Shown in pieces: positions 43,829 to 51,921 of a stretch of DNA of 64,000 nt. The stretch is from the NCBI RefSeq assembly GCF_003231285.1, contig NZ_QKNS01000002.1, positions 434,001-498,000 on the forward strand, written 5' to 3'. Source of the DNA: Hymenobacter sediminis (lineage in GTDB: Bacteria; Bacteroidota; Bacteroidia; Cytophagales; Hymenobacteraceae). A program made the position numbers and the translations under genes. Under the pieces are notes generated by a model. It did not search any database, was not told the DNA's origin, and was given only the letters and a program-made list of their open reading frames with translations. Position 1 is the first letter of the stretch, and every line of letters begins with the position of its first letter.

Positions 43829-46291
43829 CTACTGCCCGCCGGCCCGGCGCTTTTCTTCCTCAGCTCCGCCGCTCCGCCGCTTAGTAGGCGTCAGCTGGTC
43901 GTTGCCGAAACGGTAGGTGAAGGCCAGGGTTGCCAGCTGCGAATCCTGGCGCTGGTAGAAGCGCTCCACGTAGTTGTCGTAGGAAGAAATGGCCCGTTCT
44001 GGTCGGGTGAAGAAGATGTCGGCCATGCTTAGCTTGAGGTTGCCTTTGCGGTTCCAGAGGCTTTTCTGCACGCCCGCGCTTACTTCCCCGTAGGGCCGCG
44101 CCAGAATAAAGCCGTACACCTCCTGCGACTGATAGGACCCATTCAGCTCGGCACTCCAGCCCTTACCAAACGTAAAGGTGTGGTTGGAGCTGAGGTTAAA
44201 GGAGCTACGGCCCCGGTCGAGGTTGGTGCCGGCCAGGCTGCCCTCGAAGCGGCTGTAGTAGAACACGGCGTTATTATACATATTCCACCACTTGGCTACC
44301 TCCACCGGCACCGTGAACGTGAGGGCGTAGTAGTGCTGGCGGCTCAGGTTGCGGGTAGTGGCCACCACGGTGCTGTCGGTTTCTGGCTGCACTACCCCAA
44401 TAAGCGGGTTGCTGGTCAGGCTGTAGCTTAGGCCCAGGCTGTACTTCTGGCGGTAGGTGTGGGTCAGCTCTACGTTGTAGCTAGTTTGGGGCCGCAGGTC
44501 GGGGTTGCCGGCTCCGGAGGTTGTTTTATCGATAATGGAGCGGAAGGGGTTCAACTGCCCATACGAAGGCCTGTCGATGCGGCGGCTCAGCGAGAGGCTG
44601 GTTTCGTTTTTATCTGAAAACGTCCGCTTCAGGGCAGCACTAGGAAACAGCTGGAAATAGTGGCGGCTGAAGCCGGGGTTGCGGCCTGCCTGCTCCATCT
44701 GCTGCTTGCCTACGGCGTTAGTCTGCTCGCCCCGCAAACCAGCCTGCAGCGTCAGTTTGGCCAGGGTGTAGTTCAGGTTGAGGTAGCCTGCATTGATGTT
44801 CTCATCGTAGCGGAAACGGTTCGAGCGGTTTAAGTCCAGCTCGCCATTGGTGAAGAACTGCACATCGTTATCGGCCGATACCAGGCTGGTTTTGGCCCCG
44901 GCCTCCAGGCGCAGCTGCTTGCTGAACGGCCGCACATAATCCACCTTTACCGACTGAATAGACAACCGCCCATGTTGGTCGCCGGTGATGACTTCGCCTA
45001 CCTGCTCGGCCCCGTCGAAGCGGGTTTCCAGGCGCTGGTCGCGGTTGTTGAGGTAGCGGGCGTAGTCGGCATCGGCTGTCAGCTCGTGCGTACCCAGGGA
45101 GTCTGGAATGGTGTGGCGGAAATTCAAATTTGCAGCCGTGTTATCGTAGCTACCCCAGCGGTTGTTGGTAGAGCGGTATTGCTGGTTGCGGGCACTCTCT
45201 AAATCTCGCACATACGTTTCGTTGCGGGCGTTCTGCTCGTTGCGGTTTCGCAGCCCGTTCACGGACCCGCCTAGGGTAGTCCGGTCCGAAAGCGTGTAGT
45301 CGAGGCCGGCTTTCCAAGTGTGCGAGCGGGACTGGTTGGGGGAGCGGTTTTCCTGGTCGGTGGTCCGAATAAGCTGGCGCGATGCCTCGCCCAAGTCATC
45401 TAACCGGTAAAAGTCGCGGTGAATGGTCAGCTTACCGATGCCCGCGCGGTCGGAATAATTGTAGGAGCCGAACAGGTTCAGGTTTTTCTGACGGTGGTTC
45501 AGGCTCAGCCCCGACACGTATTTGCTGTACTGGCTGCGGCCGTAGCTCAGGTTCAGGCTGCCATTGGTGCCCAGGCGCTGGTCCTTCTTAAGGTTGATGG
45601 CAATAACGCCGGCCCCGCCCTGGGCGTCGTATTTGGCGGGCGGATTGGTAATCAGTTCTATGCTTTTAAGCTGCTCGGCGGGTAGGGCCCGTAGGTAGTC
45701 GGCTAGCTCGGTGCCGGTCATGGGCTGTCGTTTGCCGTCAATAAGCACTAGTAAGCCCTGTTTGCCGCGCAAGGCCAGGTTGTCGTTGCCATCCACAGTT
45801 ACGCCGGGCGAGCGGCGCAGTACATCCAGCGAGGTGTTGCCCGCGGCCAGGGTGCTGCCCTCCACATTCACGATGGTACGGTCAGCTTCCCGCTCGAAGG
45901 TAGGGCGCTGGCCCGTGACGGTTACTTCCTTCAGGGCCGTAGCCTTACTAGCTTGCAGCGTGAGGGTAAGGGGCGAAGTACTACCAGCCCCCGAAACTTC
46001 CAGAGGCCCGACCCAGGCCCGCCCAAACCCCACCTGCGAAGCCGATACCAAGTAACGCCCTGCGGCAGCCTGCTCAAACCGGAAGCCTCCTTTTTCGTCG
46101 CTAAACTCCGTCTTAACCACGGCAGAGTCGGCGGCGCGATGCAAAACCACTGTAGCAAATTCAACGGGGCTGCCTGCCTCCGTGCGAATTTGCCCGGTGA
46201 GGCCTTGGCCCAGGACCTGGGGTAGGGTTAGCACAGAAAACAGGGGTAGCAGAATCAACCCTGGGTGCTGCCCACGAAGCAACGTCTTCAT
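43829..46291 (-). CDS. Outer-membrane beta-barrel protein with CarboxypepD-like domain, paralogue 1
   Basis: An 820-residue outer-membrane protein of the TonB-receptor superfamily. Signal peptide 1-28 (LPQVLGQ), CarboxypepD-regulatory-like domain (about 30-115; LTGQIRTEAGSPVEFATVVL), plug (LDVLRRSPGVTVDGNDNLAL; ELITNPPAKYDAQGGAGVIA) and an outer-membrane barrel ending YRFGNDQLTPTKRRSGGAEE. It is strongly similar to the protein encoded at 46900-49365 over its whole length, so the pair is a duplication. No SusD or TonB gene nearby. A twin palindromic operator lies about 75-115 nt upstream. Confidence 0.88.
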   Translation of the reverse strand: MKTLLRGQHPGLILLPLFSVLTLPQVLGQGLTGQIRTEAGSPVEFATVVLHRAADSAVVKTEFSDEKGGFRFEQAAAGRYLVSASQVGFGRAWVGPLEVSGAGSTSPLTLTLQASKATALKEVTVTGQRPTFEREADRTIVNVEGSTLAAGNTSLDVLRRSPGVTVDGNDNLALRGKQGLLVLIDGKRQPMTGTELADYLRALPAEQLKSIELITNPPAKYDAQGGAGVIAINLKKDQRLGTNGSLNLSYGRSQYSKYVSGLSLNHRQKNLNLFGSYNYSDRAGIGKLTIHRDFYRLDDLGEASRQLIRTTDQENRSPNQSRSHTWKAGLDYTLSDRTTLGGSVNGLRNRNEQNARNETYVRDLESARNQQYRSTNNRWGSYDNTAANLNFRHTIPDSLGTHELTADADYARYLNNRDQRLETRFDGAEQVGEVITGDQHGRLSIQSVKVDYVRPFSKQLRLEAGAKTSLVSADNDVQFFTNGELDLNRSNRFRYDENINAGYLNLNYTLAKLTLQAGLRGEQTNAVGKQQMEQAGRNPGFSRHYFQLFPSAALKRTFSDKNETSLSLSRRIDRPSYGQLNPFRSIIDKTTSGAGNPDLRPQTSYNVELTHTYRQKYSLGLSYSLTSNPLIGVVQPETDSTVVATTRNLSRQHYYALTFTVPVEVAKWWNMYNNAVFYYSRFEGSLAGTNLDRGRSSFNLSSNHTFTFGKGWSAELNGSYQSQEVYGFILARPYGEVSAGVQKSLWNRKGNLKLSMADIFFTRPERAISSYDNYVERFYQRQDSQLATLAFTYRFGNDQLTPTKRRSGGAEEEKRRAGGQ

Positions 46292-46364
46292 GATAAGTAG
46301 AATGAGAGGAGGTGGAAGGAAATGCTACCCGGCGGCCGCCACGGGAGAGTCGTGATATTGATAT

Positions 46365-46405
46365 CTACGAAAGATTTCGTAGTAAACATACGAATGATTT
46401 CGTAT
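46365..46405. promoter_or_regulatory. Twin palindromic operator upstream of barrel paralogue 1
   Basis: CTACGAAAGATTTCGTAG (46365-46382) and ATACGAATGATTTCGTAT (46388-46405) are two 18-bp near-palindromes with shared core TACGAA(A/T)GATTTCGTA, centres 23 bp apart (about two helical turns), 74 bp upstream of the start at 46291. This arrangement is typical of a dimeric repressor binding twice. No -7 box was identified close by. The rest of the gap 46292-46555 holds nothing else recognised. Confidence 0.72.
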
Positions 46406-46555
46406 TTGGAAAATAAAATATTCTGTAGGCTTAATTTTTTATAGGTTTTGGTTTGCAACTAACACCGACCGCAGTTGGCAGCCGCAGCTGAATTCAGGCT
46501 TGCAGATCGGCTGTACGCGCTTCAAAAGCGCTTCTATTACTTGTAGCCCGCAGCT

Positions 46556-46711
46556 TCAAGGGTTAATGCCACTGGAATCAGTGTGGGTAGAGGAGGTACC
46601 AGCAGCCCTGCCCAAAGAACCGCCTGACCTGTTTTCTGAATCTGAAGAAGGCGCTACAAACGGCTGAGCCGCCTTGGTACTAGTAGCGGGGGTAGTGGTC
46701 GAGTCGTTCAT
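46556..46711 (-). CDS. Small Ser/Thr-rich protein (51 aa)
   Basis: An ATG at 46711 opens a clean frame of 51 residues to TGA at 46558-46556: it starts MNDSTTTPATSTKAAQPFVA and ends SSTHTDSSGINP. It has no hydrophobic segment, no cysteine and looks disordered. Codons favour ACC, GCG and GGC like real genes nearby. It lies between the two barrel paralogues in the same orientation. No homologue recognised; short Ser/Thr/Pro-rich proteins of this kind are common in Hymenobacter but unnamed. The 188 bp upstream to 46899 contain nothing identified. Confidence 0.4.
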   Translation of the reverse strand: MNDSTTTPATSTKAAQPFVAPSSDSENRSGGSLGRAAGTSSTHTDSSGINP

Positions 46712-46899
46712 GCTCTAGGTCGAGTTTAATGCCCCGTTAGAATTGAGCTTAGCGAAGCAGCCTGATTACTTGTTAATGATATGTCATATAGATGTATGAC
46801 GGATCATAAAAGTTGCCTGGCACGACAAAAATTTGTTAGATGGTCTAGGAACTTCTGGTTCAGGCAGTCAGCATGGCCTGCCCAACAGAGTATGTGGGC

Positions 46900-49365
46900 T
46901 TACAATCCGCCCGCTGCCCGCCGCTTTTCGTCCTCGGCCCCAGTGGCTCGGCGCTTGGCGGCAACCACTTTCTCATTACCGAAGCGGTAGGAAAGAGAGG
47001 CTGTAACTACCCGTGTATCTTGGGCCGAGCGGTAGGTTTCTTCCAGCACTTGGTAGCGGGAAGTAACCCGCAGGGGAGTGGTGTAGAAGATATCCGTGGC
47101 GTTCAGCCGCAACGTGGCCTTACCCACCGACTTTTGCACGCCCAGCCCTACCTGCCCAAAGGAACGAATGTCCTGGAAAGCGTACCGCTCCCTTGAGTTG
47201 TAGCTGCCATTGAGGTCGGCGCTCCAGCCGTGGCCCAGGGCCAGCGCGTTGTTCAAACTCACAATAGCCCCCGGCCGGCTGGTTGGCACTGCGGTGCCGC
47301 TCAATTCGCCCCGAAACTGAATGAAAAACAGCTCGGCTGTGGGGTAGAGCTTCCACCACTTAGCCGGTTCCAGCGGAGCCGTAAGATTCAGGCTGTAGTA
47401 TTCCTGGGTACGCAGGTTAATATCGGTGGCTGCCACCAGCAGGTCCTCATCCAGCAGGTACACGCTCACGATGGGGCGGGCGGAGCGAGTGTAGCTCAGG
47501 CTGCTGCTGAATTTCTGACGAAATGTGTGGGTTAGTTCAGCTTGTACGCTGGTTTTAGGCCACAGCGCTGGGTTGCCGGTGCGGTAGGAGGTAGCGTCTA
47601 CGTAGGAGCGAAACGGGTTCAGCTGGTTGTAGGTAGGCCGGTCGATGCGTCGACTAAGAGCAAAGGTCAACTCGTGCTTGTTGGAGAGGGTGCGGCGCAG
47701 GCTTAGGTTAGGAAAAAGCTGCAGATACTCTCGCGAAAACGAAACCTGCCCCACAGCTTGGTGGCCCGTGGTGTGGGTTTGCTCCCCGCGCAGCCCCGCC
47801 GTAACAGTCAGCCCGGGCCGGGTGCGGGTAAGGCTGATGTAAGCGGCATTGATGTTCTCAGAATACTGAAACCGGTTGGTGAGGCCTGCATCTACTTGGC
47901 TTACACCATTGCGGGTGCGCACAAACAGAACGTCATTATCCGAGTCAACCTGGCTTACCTTGGCGCCGGCTTCTAGGCGCAGGTTGTAGCGCAGTGGCCG
48001 CACATAGTCAACTTTGGCACACCAGATGGTCAGGGTACCGTCCTGGTCGCCGGTAAGCAGGATGGGGGTAGCCGAGGCCGGCGCTAAGTAGCGGGTAGCC
48101 AGGGCCAGGGTACGGGTGGTGCCAAAGCGGGCCAGGTCAGCGTCGGCCGTGAGCTCCGCCGTACCCAAGGAGTCCTTGCGAAACAGATGGCGCACGGACA
48201 GGTTGCCCCCTAGGTTAGGGGTAAGCAGGTTGCGTTGGTTGGTGGAGGTAGAGCGGGTCAGCGCCTGATTTTGCTGATCAAAAAACGTGGCCTCGTTGAT
48301 TCCAGATGACGGCAGCTGGCTGCCCAGGCCACTGAGCACCGCCCCTAACGTCGTACGAGGGGTCAGGAAATAATCGGCGCCGGTTCGCCAAGTGTGGGAC
48401 TGGAGGAGCCCCCGCGACGTGTTGAAATGCTGGCTGAGGGTGCTAGCGGTGCTGCCGCCGTCAGGCAGGCTGTAGGTACGGTTTATGTCCAGCTCCTGCA
48501 GATTCTGGCGGTTGGTATAAGCGTAGGACCCGAACACATTCAGGTTCTTCTGGCGGTGATTCAGGCTCAGCCCCGATGTGAACTTACCGTAGCGCCCGCG
48601 CCCGTAGGCAGCATTTACGCTGCCATTAGTGCCTAGGCGCTGGTCTTTCTTAAGGTTAATGGCAATGATACCGGCACCACCCTGGGCATCGTATTTCGCC
48701 GGTGGGTTGGTAATCAGCTCCACGGAGCTCACCTGCTCGGCGGGTAAGGAACGCAGCAGATTAGCTAGCTCAGGGCTAGTCATGGGCTGACGCTTGCCAT
48801 CAATAAGCACCAATAGCCCTTCTTTGCCCCGTAGGCGCAGGTTGTCGTTGGCATCAAGAGAAACCCCGGGGGCCCGGCCGAGCACCTCAAGCATGGTACT
48901 TCCCGCGCTCAGGGTGCTACCCGCTACGTTTACTACCGTACGGTCGGCGAGGCGCTCAAACTGAGGGCGCTGGCCGGTTACCGTCACGCCTTTGAGCTGG
49001 GTAGCCGTATTGGAGATAAGGGTAAAAGCAAGCGGAGCAGGTGGAGCCACAGCGGCATCAACCGGGCCAAGCCAGGCGCGCCCATAGCCCACCTGCGCCG
49101 CCGAAACCAGGTAGCGCTCCGCTACCCCCGGCTCCAGCCGGAAATGCCCGGCAGCGTCACTGAATTCAGTTTTAACAACTGCCGAGTCCGTAGCGCGGTG
49201 CAGCGTAACGGTAGCATATTCCAGGGCAAGGCCGGTGCTGGTTCGCACGGTGCCAGTAATCGGCGCGGGCCGCCCCTGGGCCAGCAAAGAGAAAGGCAAA
49301 GCCAGCAGGGTTGTCCCGGCCAGAACAGAAAAACCTCCGGCTAGGCGGAGTAAGCACAATTGCAT
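46900..49365 (-). CDS. Outer-membrane beta-barrel protein with CarboxypepD-like domain, paralogue 2
   Basis: An 821-residue paralogue of the 43829 protein, with the same order: signal peptide 1-30 (LPFSLLAQ), CarboxypepD-like domain (ITGTVRTSTGLALEYATVTL), plug (LEVLGRAPGVSLDANDNLRL; ELITNPPAKYDAQGGAGIIA) and barrel, ending SYRFGNEKVVAAKRRATGAE. The longer open frame to 49572 adds residues with no signal peptide, so 49365 is chosen. Barrel loops differ most between the two, as expected when ligands differ. The upstream gap lacks the twin operator of paralogue 1, so regulation has diverged. Confidence 0.88.
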   Translation of the reverse strand: MQLCLLRLAGGFSVLAGTTLLALPFSLLAQGRPAPITGTVRTSTGLALEYATVTLHRATDSAVVKTEFSDAAGHFRLEPGVAERYLVSAAQVGYGRAWLGPVDAAVAPPAPLAFTLISNTATQLKGVTVTGQRPQFERLADRTVVNVAGSTLSAGSTMLEVLGRAPGVSLDANDNLRLRGKEGLLVLIDGKRQPMTSPELANLLRSLPAEQVSSVELITNPPAKYDAQGGAGIIAINLKKDQRLGTNGSVNAAYGRGRYGKFTSGLSLNHRQKNLNVFGSYAYTNRQNLQELDINRTYSLPDGGSTASTLSQHFNTSRGLLQSHTWRTGADYFLTPRTTLGAVLSGLGSQLPSSGINEATFFDQQNQALTRSTSTNQRNLLTPNLGGNLSVRHLFRKDSLGTAELTADADLARFGTTRTLALATRYLAPASATPILLTGDQDGTLTIWCAKVDYVRPLRYNLRLEAGAKVSQVDSDNDVLFVRTRNGVSQVDAGLTNRFQYSENINAAYISLTRTRPGLTVTAGLRGEQTHTTGHQAVGQVSFSREYLQLFPNLSLRRTLSNKHELTFALSRRIDRPTYNQLNPFRSYVDATSYRTGNPALWPKTSVQAELTHTFRQKFSSSLSYTRSARPIVSVYLLDEDLLVAATDINLRTQEYYSLNLTAPLEPAKWWKLYPTAELFFIQFRGELSGTAVPTSRPGAIVSLNNALALGHGWSADLNGSYNSRERYAFQDIRSFGQVGLGVQKSVGKATLRLNATDIFYTTPLRVTSRYQVLEETYRSAQDTRVVTASLSYRFGNEKVVAAKRRATGAEDEKRRAAGGL

Positions 49366-49577
49366 AGATACACGTTCCGGTGGTTGAGAATGACGGAAAG
49401 TGCAATAGGAGGCTGGAGCGGAAAGCCGGCGCAGAGCAAAGCCGACCGTAACATGGATAGAGAGCAGGTATTCGCTTCTTACCGAATAGGTTAAGATTTG
49501 AATGCCGGAAGATAGCAAGAAACCCCAGACTTCATACAAAAATGGGAAGCTTCTGCCAGACGACCTGAGCAAGCAAA

Positions 49578-49603
49578 AAGCCCTGCCAGGTGCGGCAGGG
49601 CTT
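49578..49603. terminator. Terminator-like hairpin behind the PLP aminotransferase
   Basis: AAGCCCTGCC (49578-49587) pairs with GGCAGGGCTT (49594-49603). A-rich on the left (minus-strand T-tract), fitting termination of the aminotransferase gene, whose stop is 30 nt away. Confidence 0.78.
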
Positions 49604-49633
49604 CGCTTTAAGCGTTAAAATGGAGCTTCTGAA

Positions 49634-50890
49634 TTAGCGCAACACCTCCAGCGCCGCCCGCAGTCGGGGCAAAGCCGCTTGGATAGACTCCAGCGAGGCG
49701 CCACCCACCGACATGCGGAACCACGGGGCGCTGTGGTCGGTGCCAAAGGCGCTGAAGGGTACCAAAGCCAGACGAGCTTCGCTGATAAGGTAGGAGGTCA
49801 GCTCCTTGGTAGTGTTGAGTACTTGGCCGCCAGGCGTAGTTTTGCCCAGCACGTCCAATTTGGCCGTCAGGTAAATAGCCCCCATCGGAATCATGGAGTC
49901 AACGGGTAGGCCGTCGGCTTTCAGGGCCTGCAGCCCCTGGTGTAATGCTTCGAGGCTGTGCTGTACTTTTTCCTTGAACTGACCTAGGAAACCATCTACA
50001 GCCTCGGTCTGGGGGAGGTAGCTGGCCGTGGCTACCTGCTCGGCCTTGGGTGCCCAAGCGCCTACGTGACCCAGAATGGCTTTCATCTTGTCAATGACCA
50101 CCGCCGGCCCGAAGGAGTAGCCCACCCGAACCCCGGTAGCGGCCAGGCACTTGGAAATACCGTCAATATACACGGTGTAGTCGCGCAGAGCCGGGCGCAG
50201 GTTCACGGGGTCGTAGTGCTCAGTAGCCCCGAAGGTCAGCAGCCAGTAAATCTGGTCGTAGAGCAGGTATAGGGGCTTTTCGCCGGGCTGGCGGCGTTGG
50301 TTTTCGGCCAGTACCAGGTCGCAGATAGCCTCCAGATCTTCCTTGCTGAACACGGTGCCCGTAGGATTAAGTGGGGAGCACAGAGCCAGTAGGGTAGCCC
50401 CTTCCAGGTGCGGGGCCAGTTCCTCGGCCGTAGGCATAAAGTTGTTTTCGGGGCGGGTTTCCACCATCACAGCCTCTGCCGACGACAGGTGGCAGTAGTG
50501 GTTGTTGTTCCAGCTGGGCACCGGAAATACCACTTTGTCGCCGGGGTCTACCAGGGCCAGGTAGGTAGCGTAGATGAGCGGGCGTGAGCCGCCGGCCACC
50601 AGAAAATCGTTGGGCGAGTACTCCAGGCCCAGGCGGGTTTTGGTGAAGGCAGCGGCCGCCTCGCGCAGGGCCGCCATGCCGTTGGCCGGGGGGTAATTGG
50701 TATGACCGCTCTGGTAAGCTCGGGTGATTTCCGTCTGTAGCTCGGCCGGAATCGGGAAAATGCTTGGGTCGAAGTCGCCGATGGTGAGGTTGCAGATCTG
50801 CTCCCCCTTGCGAATCATATCGTTGACTTCGTTGCCGATTTTGATGATTTCAGAGCCAATCAGGCTGCCGGCCATTCGGGAAACTTGCAT
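49634..50890 (-). CDS. Class I/II PLP-dependent aminotransferase
   Basis: A 418-residue fold-type I aminotransferase. Visible are the TNYPPANGMAALREAAA segment (about 65-80), VAGGSRPLIYATYLALVDPG (cofactor phosphate loop), LCSPLNPTGTVFSKEDLEAI (Asn-Pro-Thr-Gly contacting the ring), YDQIY with the conserved Asp/Tyr, and the Schiff-base Lys247 in YIDGISKCLAATG. Amino-group donor is not evident; the family covers aspartate, aromatic and alanine aminotransferases. The ATG at 50890 is chosen because a TATATTTG box lies 24 nt upstream. Confidence 0.85.
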   Translation of the reverse strand: MQVSRMAGSLIGSEIIKIGNEVNDMIRKGEQICNLTIGDFDPSIFPIPAELQTEITRAYQSGHTNYPPANGMAALREAAAAFTKTRLGLEYSPNDFLVAGGSRPLIYATYLALVDPGDKVVFPVPSWNNNHYCHLSSAEAVMVETRPENNFMPTAEELAPHLEGATLLALCSPLNPTGTVFSKEDLEAICDLVLAENQRRQPGEKPLYLLYDQIYWLLTFGATEHYDPVNLRPALRDYTVYIDGISKCLAATGVRVGYSFGPAVVIDKMKAILGHVGAWAPKAEQVATASYLPQTEAVDGFLGQFKEKVQHSLEALHQGLQALKADGLPVDSMIPMGAIYLTAKLDVLGKTTPGGQVLNTTKELTSYLISEARLALVPFSAFGTDHSAPWFRMSVGGASLESIQAALPRLRAALEVLR

Positions 50891-50913
50891 GTCAGGTGTT
50901 GGTTTGGATCGGC

Positions 50914-50921
50914 CAAATATA
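50914..50921 (-). promoter_or_regulatory. -7 promoter box for the PLP aminotransferase
   Basis: The minus strand reads TATATTTG, matching TAnnTTTG, 23 nt before the ATG at 50890. It lies within the longer open frame and so argues against the upstream start. Confidence 0.55.
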
Positions 50922-50980
50922 GAAGGCCACAACTGTCTGGCGCCCTGCTACCCTGAAAAGTCCGGAAAAAACCGGCCCAC

Positions 50981-51169
50981 TCAGGGCATTTCTACCTCCA
51001 CCCGGCGCGGAGCACCGGGCCAGAACCGGACGGTTACGGAACTGCCTGGGCGTAGTTCCTGAACTCGGCGGCGGTGGTTCTCAGCGGATTCGGTCTGCAG
51101 GCTGTCAGGCCTGTAGCGGTAGCGCGGCGTCAGGGTGTAGAAGTTTCTCTTATGGTGGTTGCGGACCAT
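50981..51169 (-). CDS. Possible small basic protein (62 aa)
   Basis: A 62-codon frame from ATG 51169 bounded by an upstream TAG. It is rich in Arg and ends with a neat beta-like segment (GSSVTVRFWPGAPRRVEVEM); codons are GC-rich and host-like. The end recalls the last strand of DUF3592-type extracellular domains, a weak resemblance. It could be a small gene or the remnant of a longer one. The 220 bp between it and tsaE contain no other feature I can support. Confidence 0.3.
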   Translation of the reverse strand: MVRNHHKRNFYTLTPRYRYRPDSLQTESAENHRRRVQELRPGSSVTVRFWPGAPRRVEVEMP

Positions 51170-51391
51170 CAGAGCCTATCGGGCCACGCCGTGCTTGCGC
51201 AATTGGACATTCTAGTACAAGCCGAAGATGCCCAACCTCCAAAATAAGGGTAGTGCCCAGCACCCACGGCAAGGCCCGGTTTTGCTGAGCATCGAGGTTT
51301 TCGGTAGAAGGTGGGGTAGGGGCGCTATTGCGGCAGAATAACCAAATTTGCAGGCTCAAGTTATACGCCTTACTTGCCTGTTTTCATTCTG

Positions 51392-51817
51392 ATGCTCAGC
51401 AAAACCATCGACGTTTCCTCGCTCGACGCCCTACCCCAGGCCGCCGCGCAAGTACGAGCGGCTATTGAAGGCCATTCGATTATTTGTTTCGAAGGCGAAA
51501 TGGGAGCCGGTAAAACCACATTCATCAAGGCCTTGTGCCAAAGCTTGGGGGTAGCCGACGATGTCAGCAGCCCAACATTTTCCTTGGTGAACGAGTACCG
51601 CGACGCCCACAACCAGCCCATCTACCACTTCGACTTTTACCGCCTAGAGGACGCTGCCGAAGCAGAAGGAATTGGAGCGCCAGAGTACTTCGATTCTGGC
51701 TATCTTTGCCTGATTGAGTGGCCTAGCCGCGTCGAGGCACTGTTGCCTTCGGAACGGCTGGTCATCACGCTCAACGTCACCGGACCCACCTCAAGGGAAT
51801 TAATAATTAGTAATTAA
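51392..51817 (+). CDS. tsaE: tRNA threonylcarbamoyladenosine biosynthesis ATPase TsaE
   Basis: The 141-residue ATPase is needed with TsaB, TsaC and TsaD for the t6A modification of tRNA. Walker A is FEGEMGAGKTTFIK (Lys41), followed by SSPTFSLVNEY (59-69), the HFDFYRLED strand (79-87) and LIEWP (107-111), all family hallmarks. The ATG at 51392 is used; an upstream TTG is less likely. The last codons (ELIISN and the stop) lie inside an AT-rich dispersed palindrome, so the native C-terminus may have been altered by its insertion. Confidence 0.94.
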   Translation: MLSKTIDVSSLDALPQAAAQVRAAIEGHSIICFEGEMGAGKTTFIKALCQSLGVADDVSSPTFSLVNEYRDAHNQPIYHFDFYRLEDAAEAEGIGAPEYFDSGYLCLIEWPSRVEALLPSERLVITLNVTGPTSRELIISN

Positions 51818-51911
51818 GAATGAATAAATTGTCTCATAATGGTTGTTGTGCTGAAAAGCAGCTCCATTGGGTGACGAAATCATTCCTGATTGCTAATTCT
51901 TAATTACTAAT
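51806..51911. repeat. AT-rich inverted repeat, family copy B (AATTAGTAATTAAG)
   Basis: ATTAGTAATTAAGAAT (51806-51821) pairs exactly with ATTCTTAATTACTAAT (51896-51911). Stem and part of the loop (GAATGAATAA and CTCATAA) recur in the copy at 35366-35462. It supplies the stop codon of tsaE and ends 10 bp before the alanine dehydrogenase start. Confidence 0.87.
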
Positions 51912-51921
51912 CAAAATCAGA

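Noticed and set aside
51150..51359. 69-codon minus-strand frame upstream of the 62-aa candidate
   Set aside because: Starts with TTG, overlaps the neighbouring candidate in another frame and shows no domain; a frameshifted joint gene was considered but no natural join was found.
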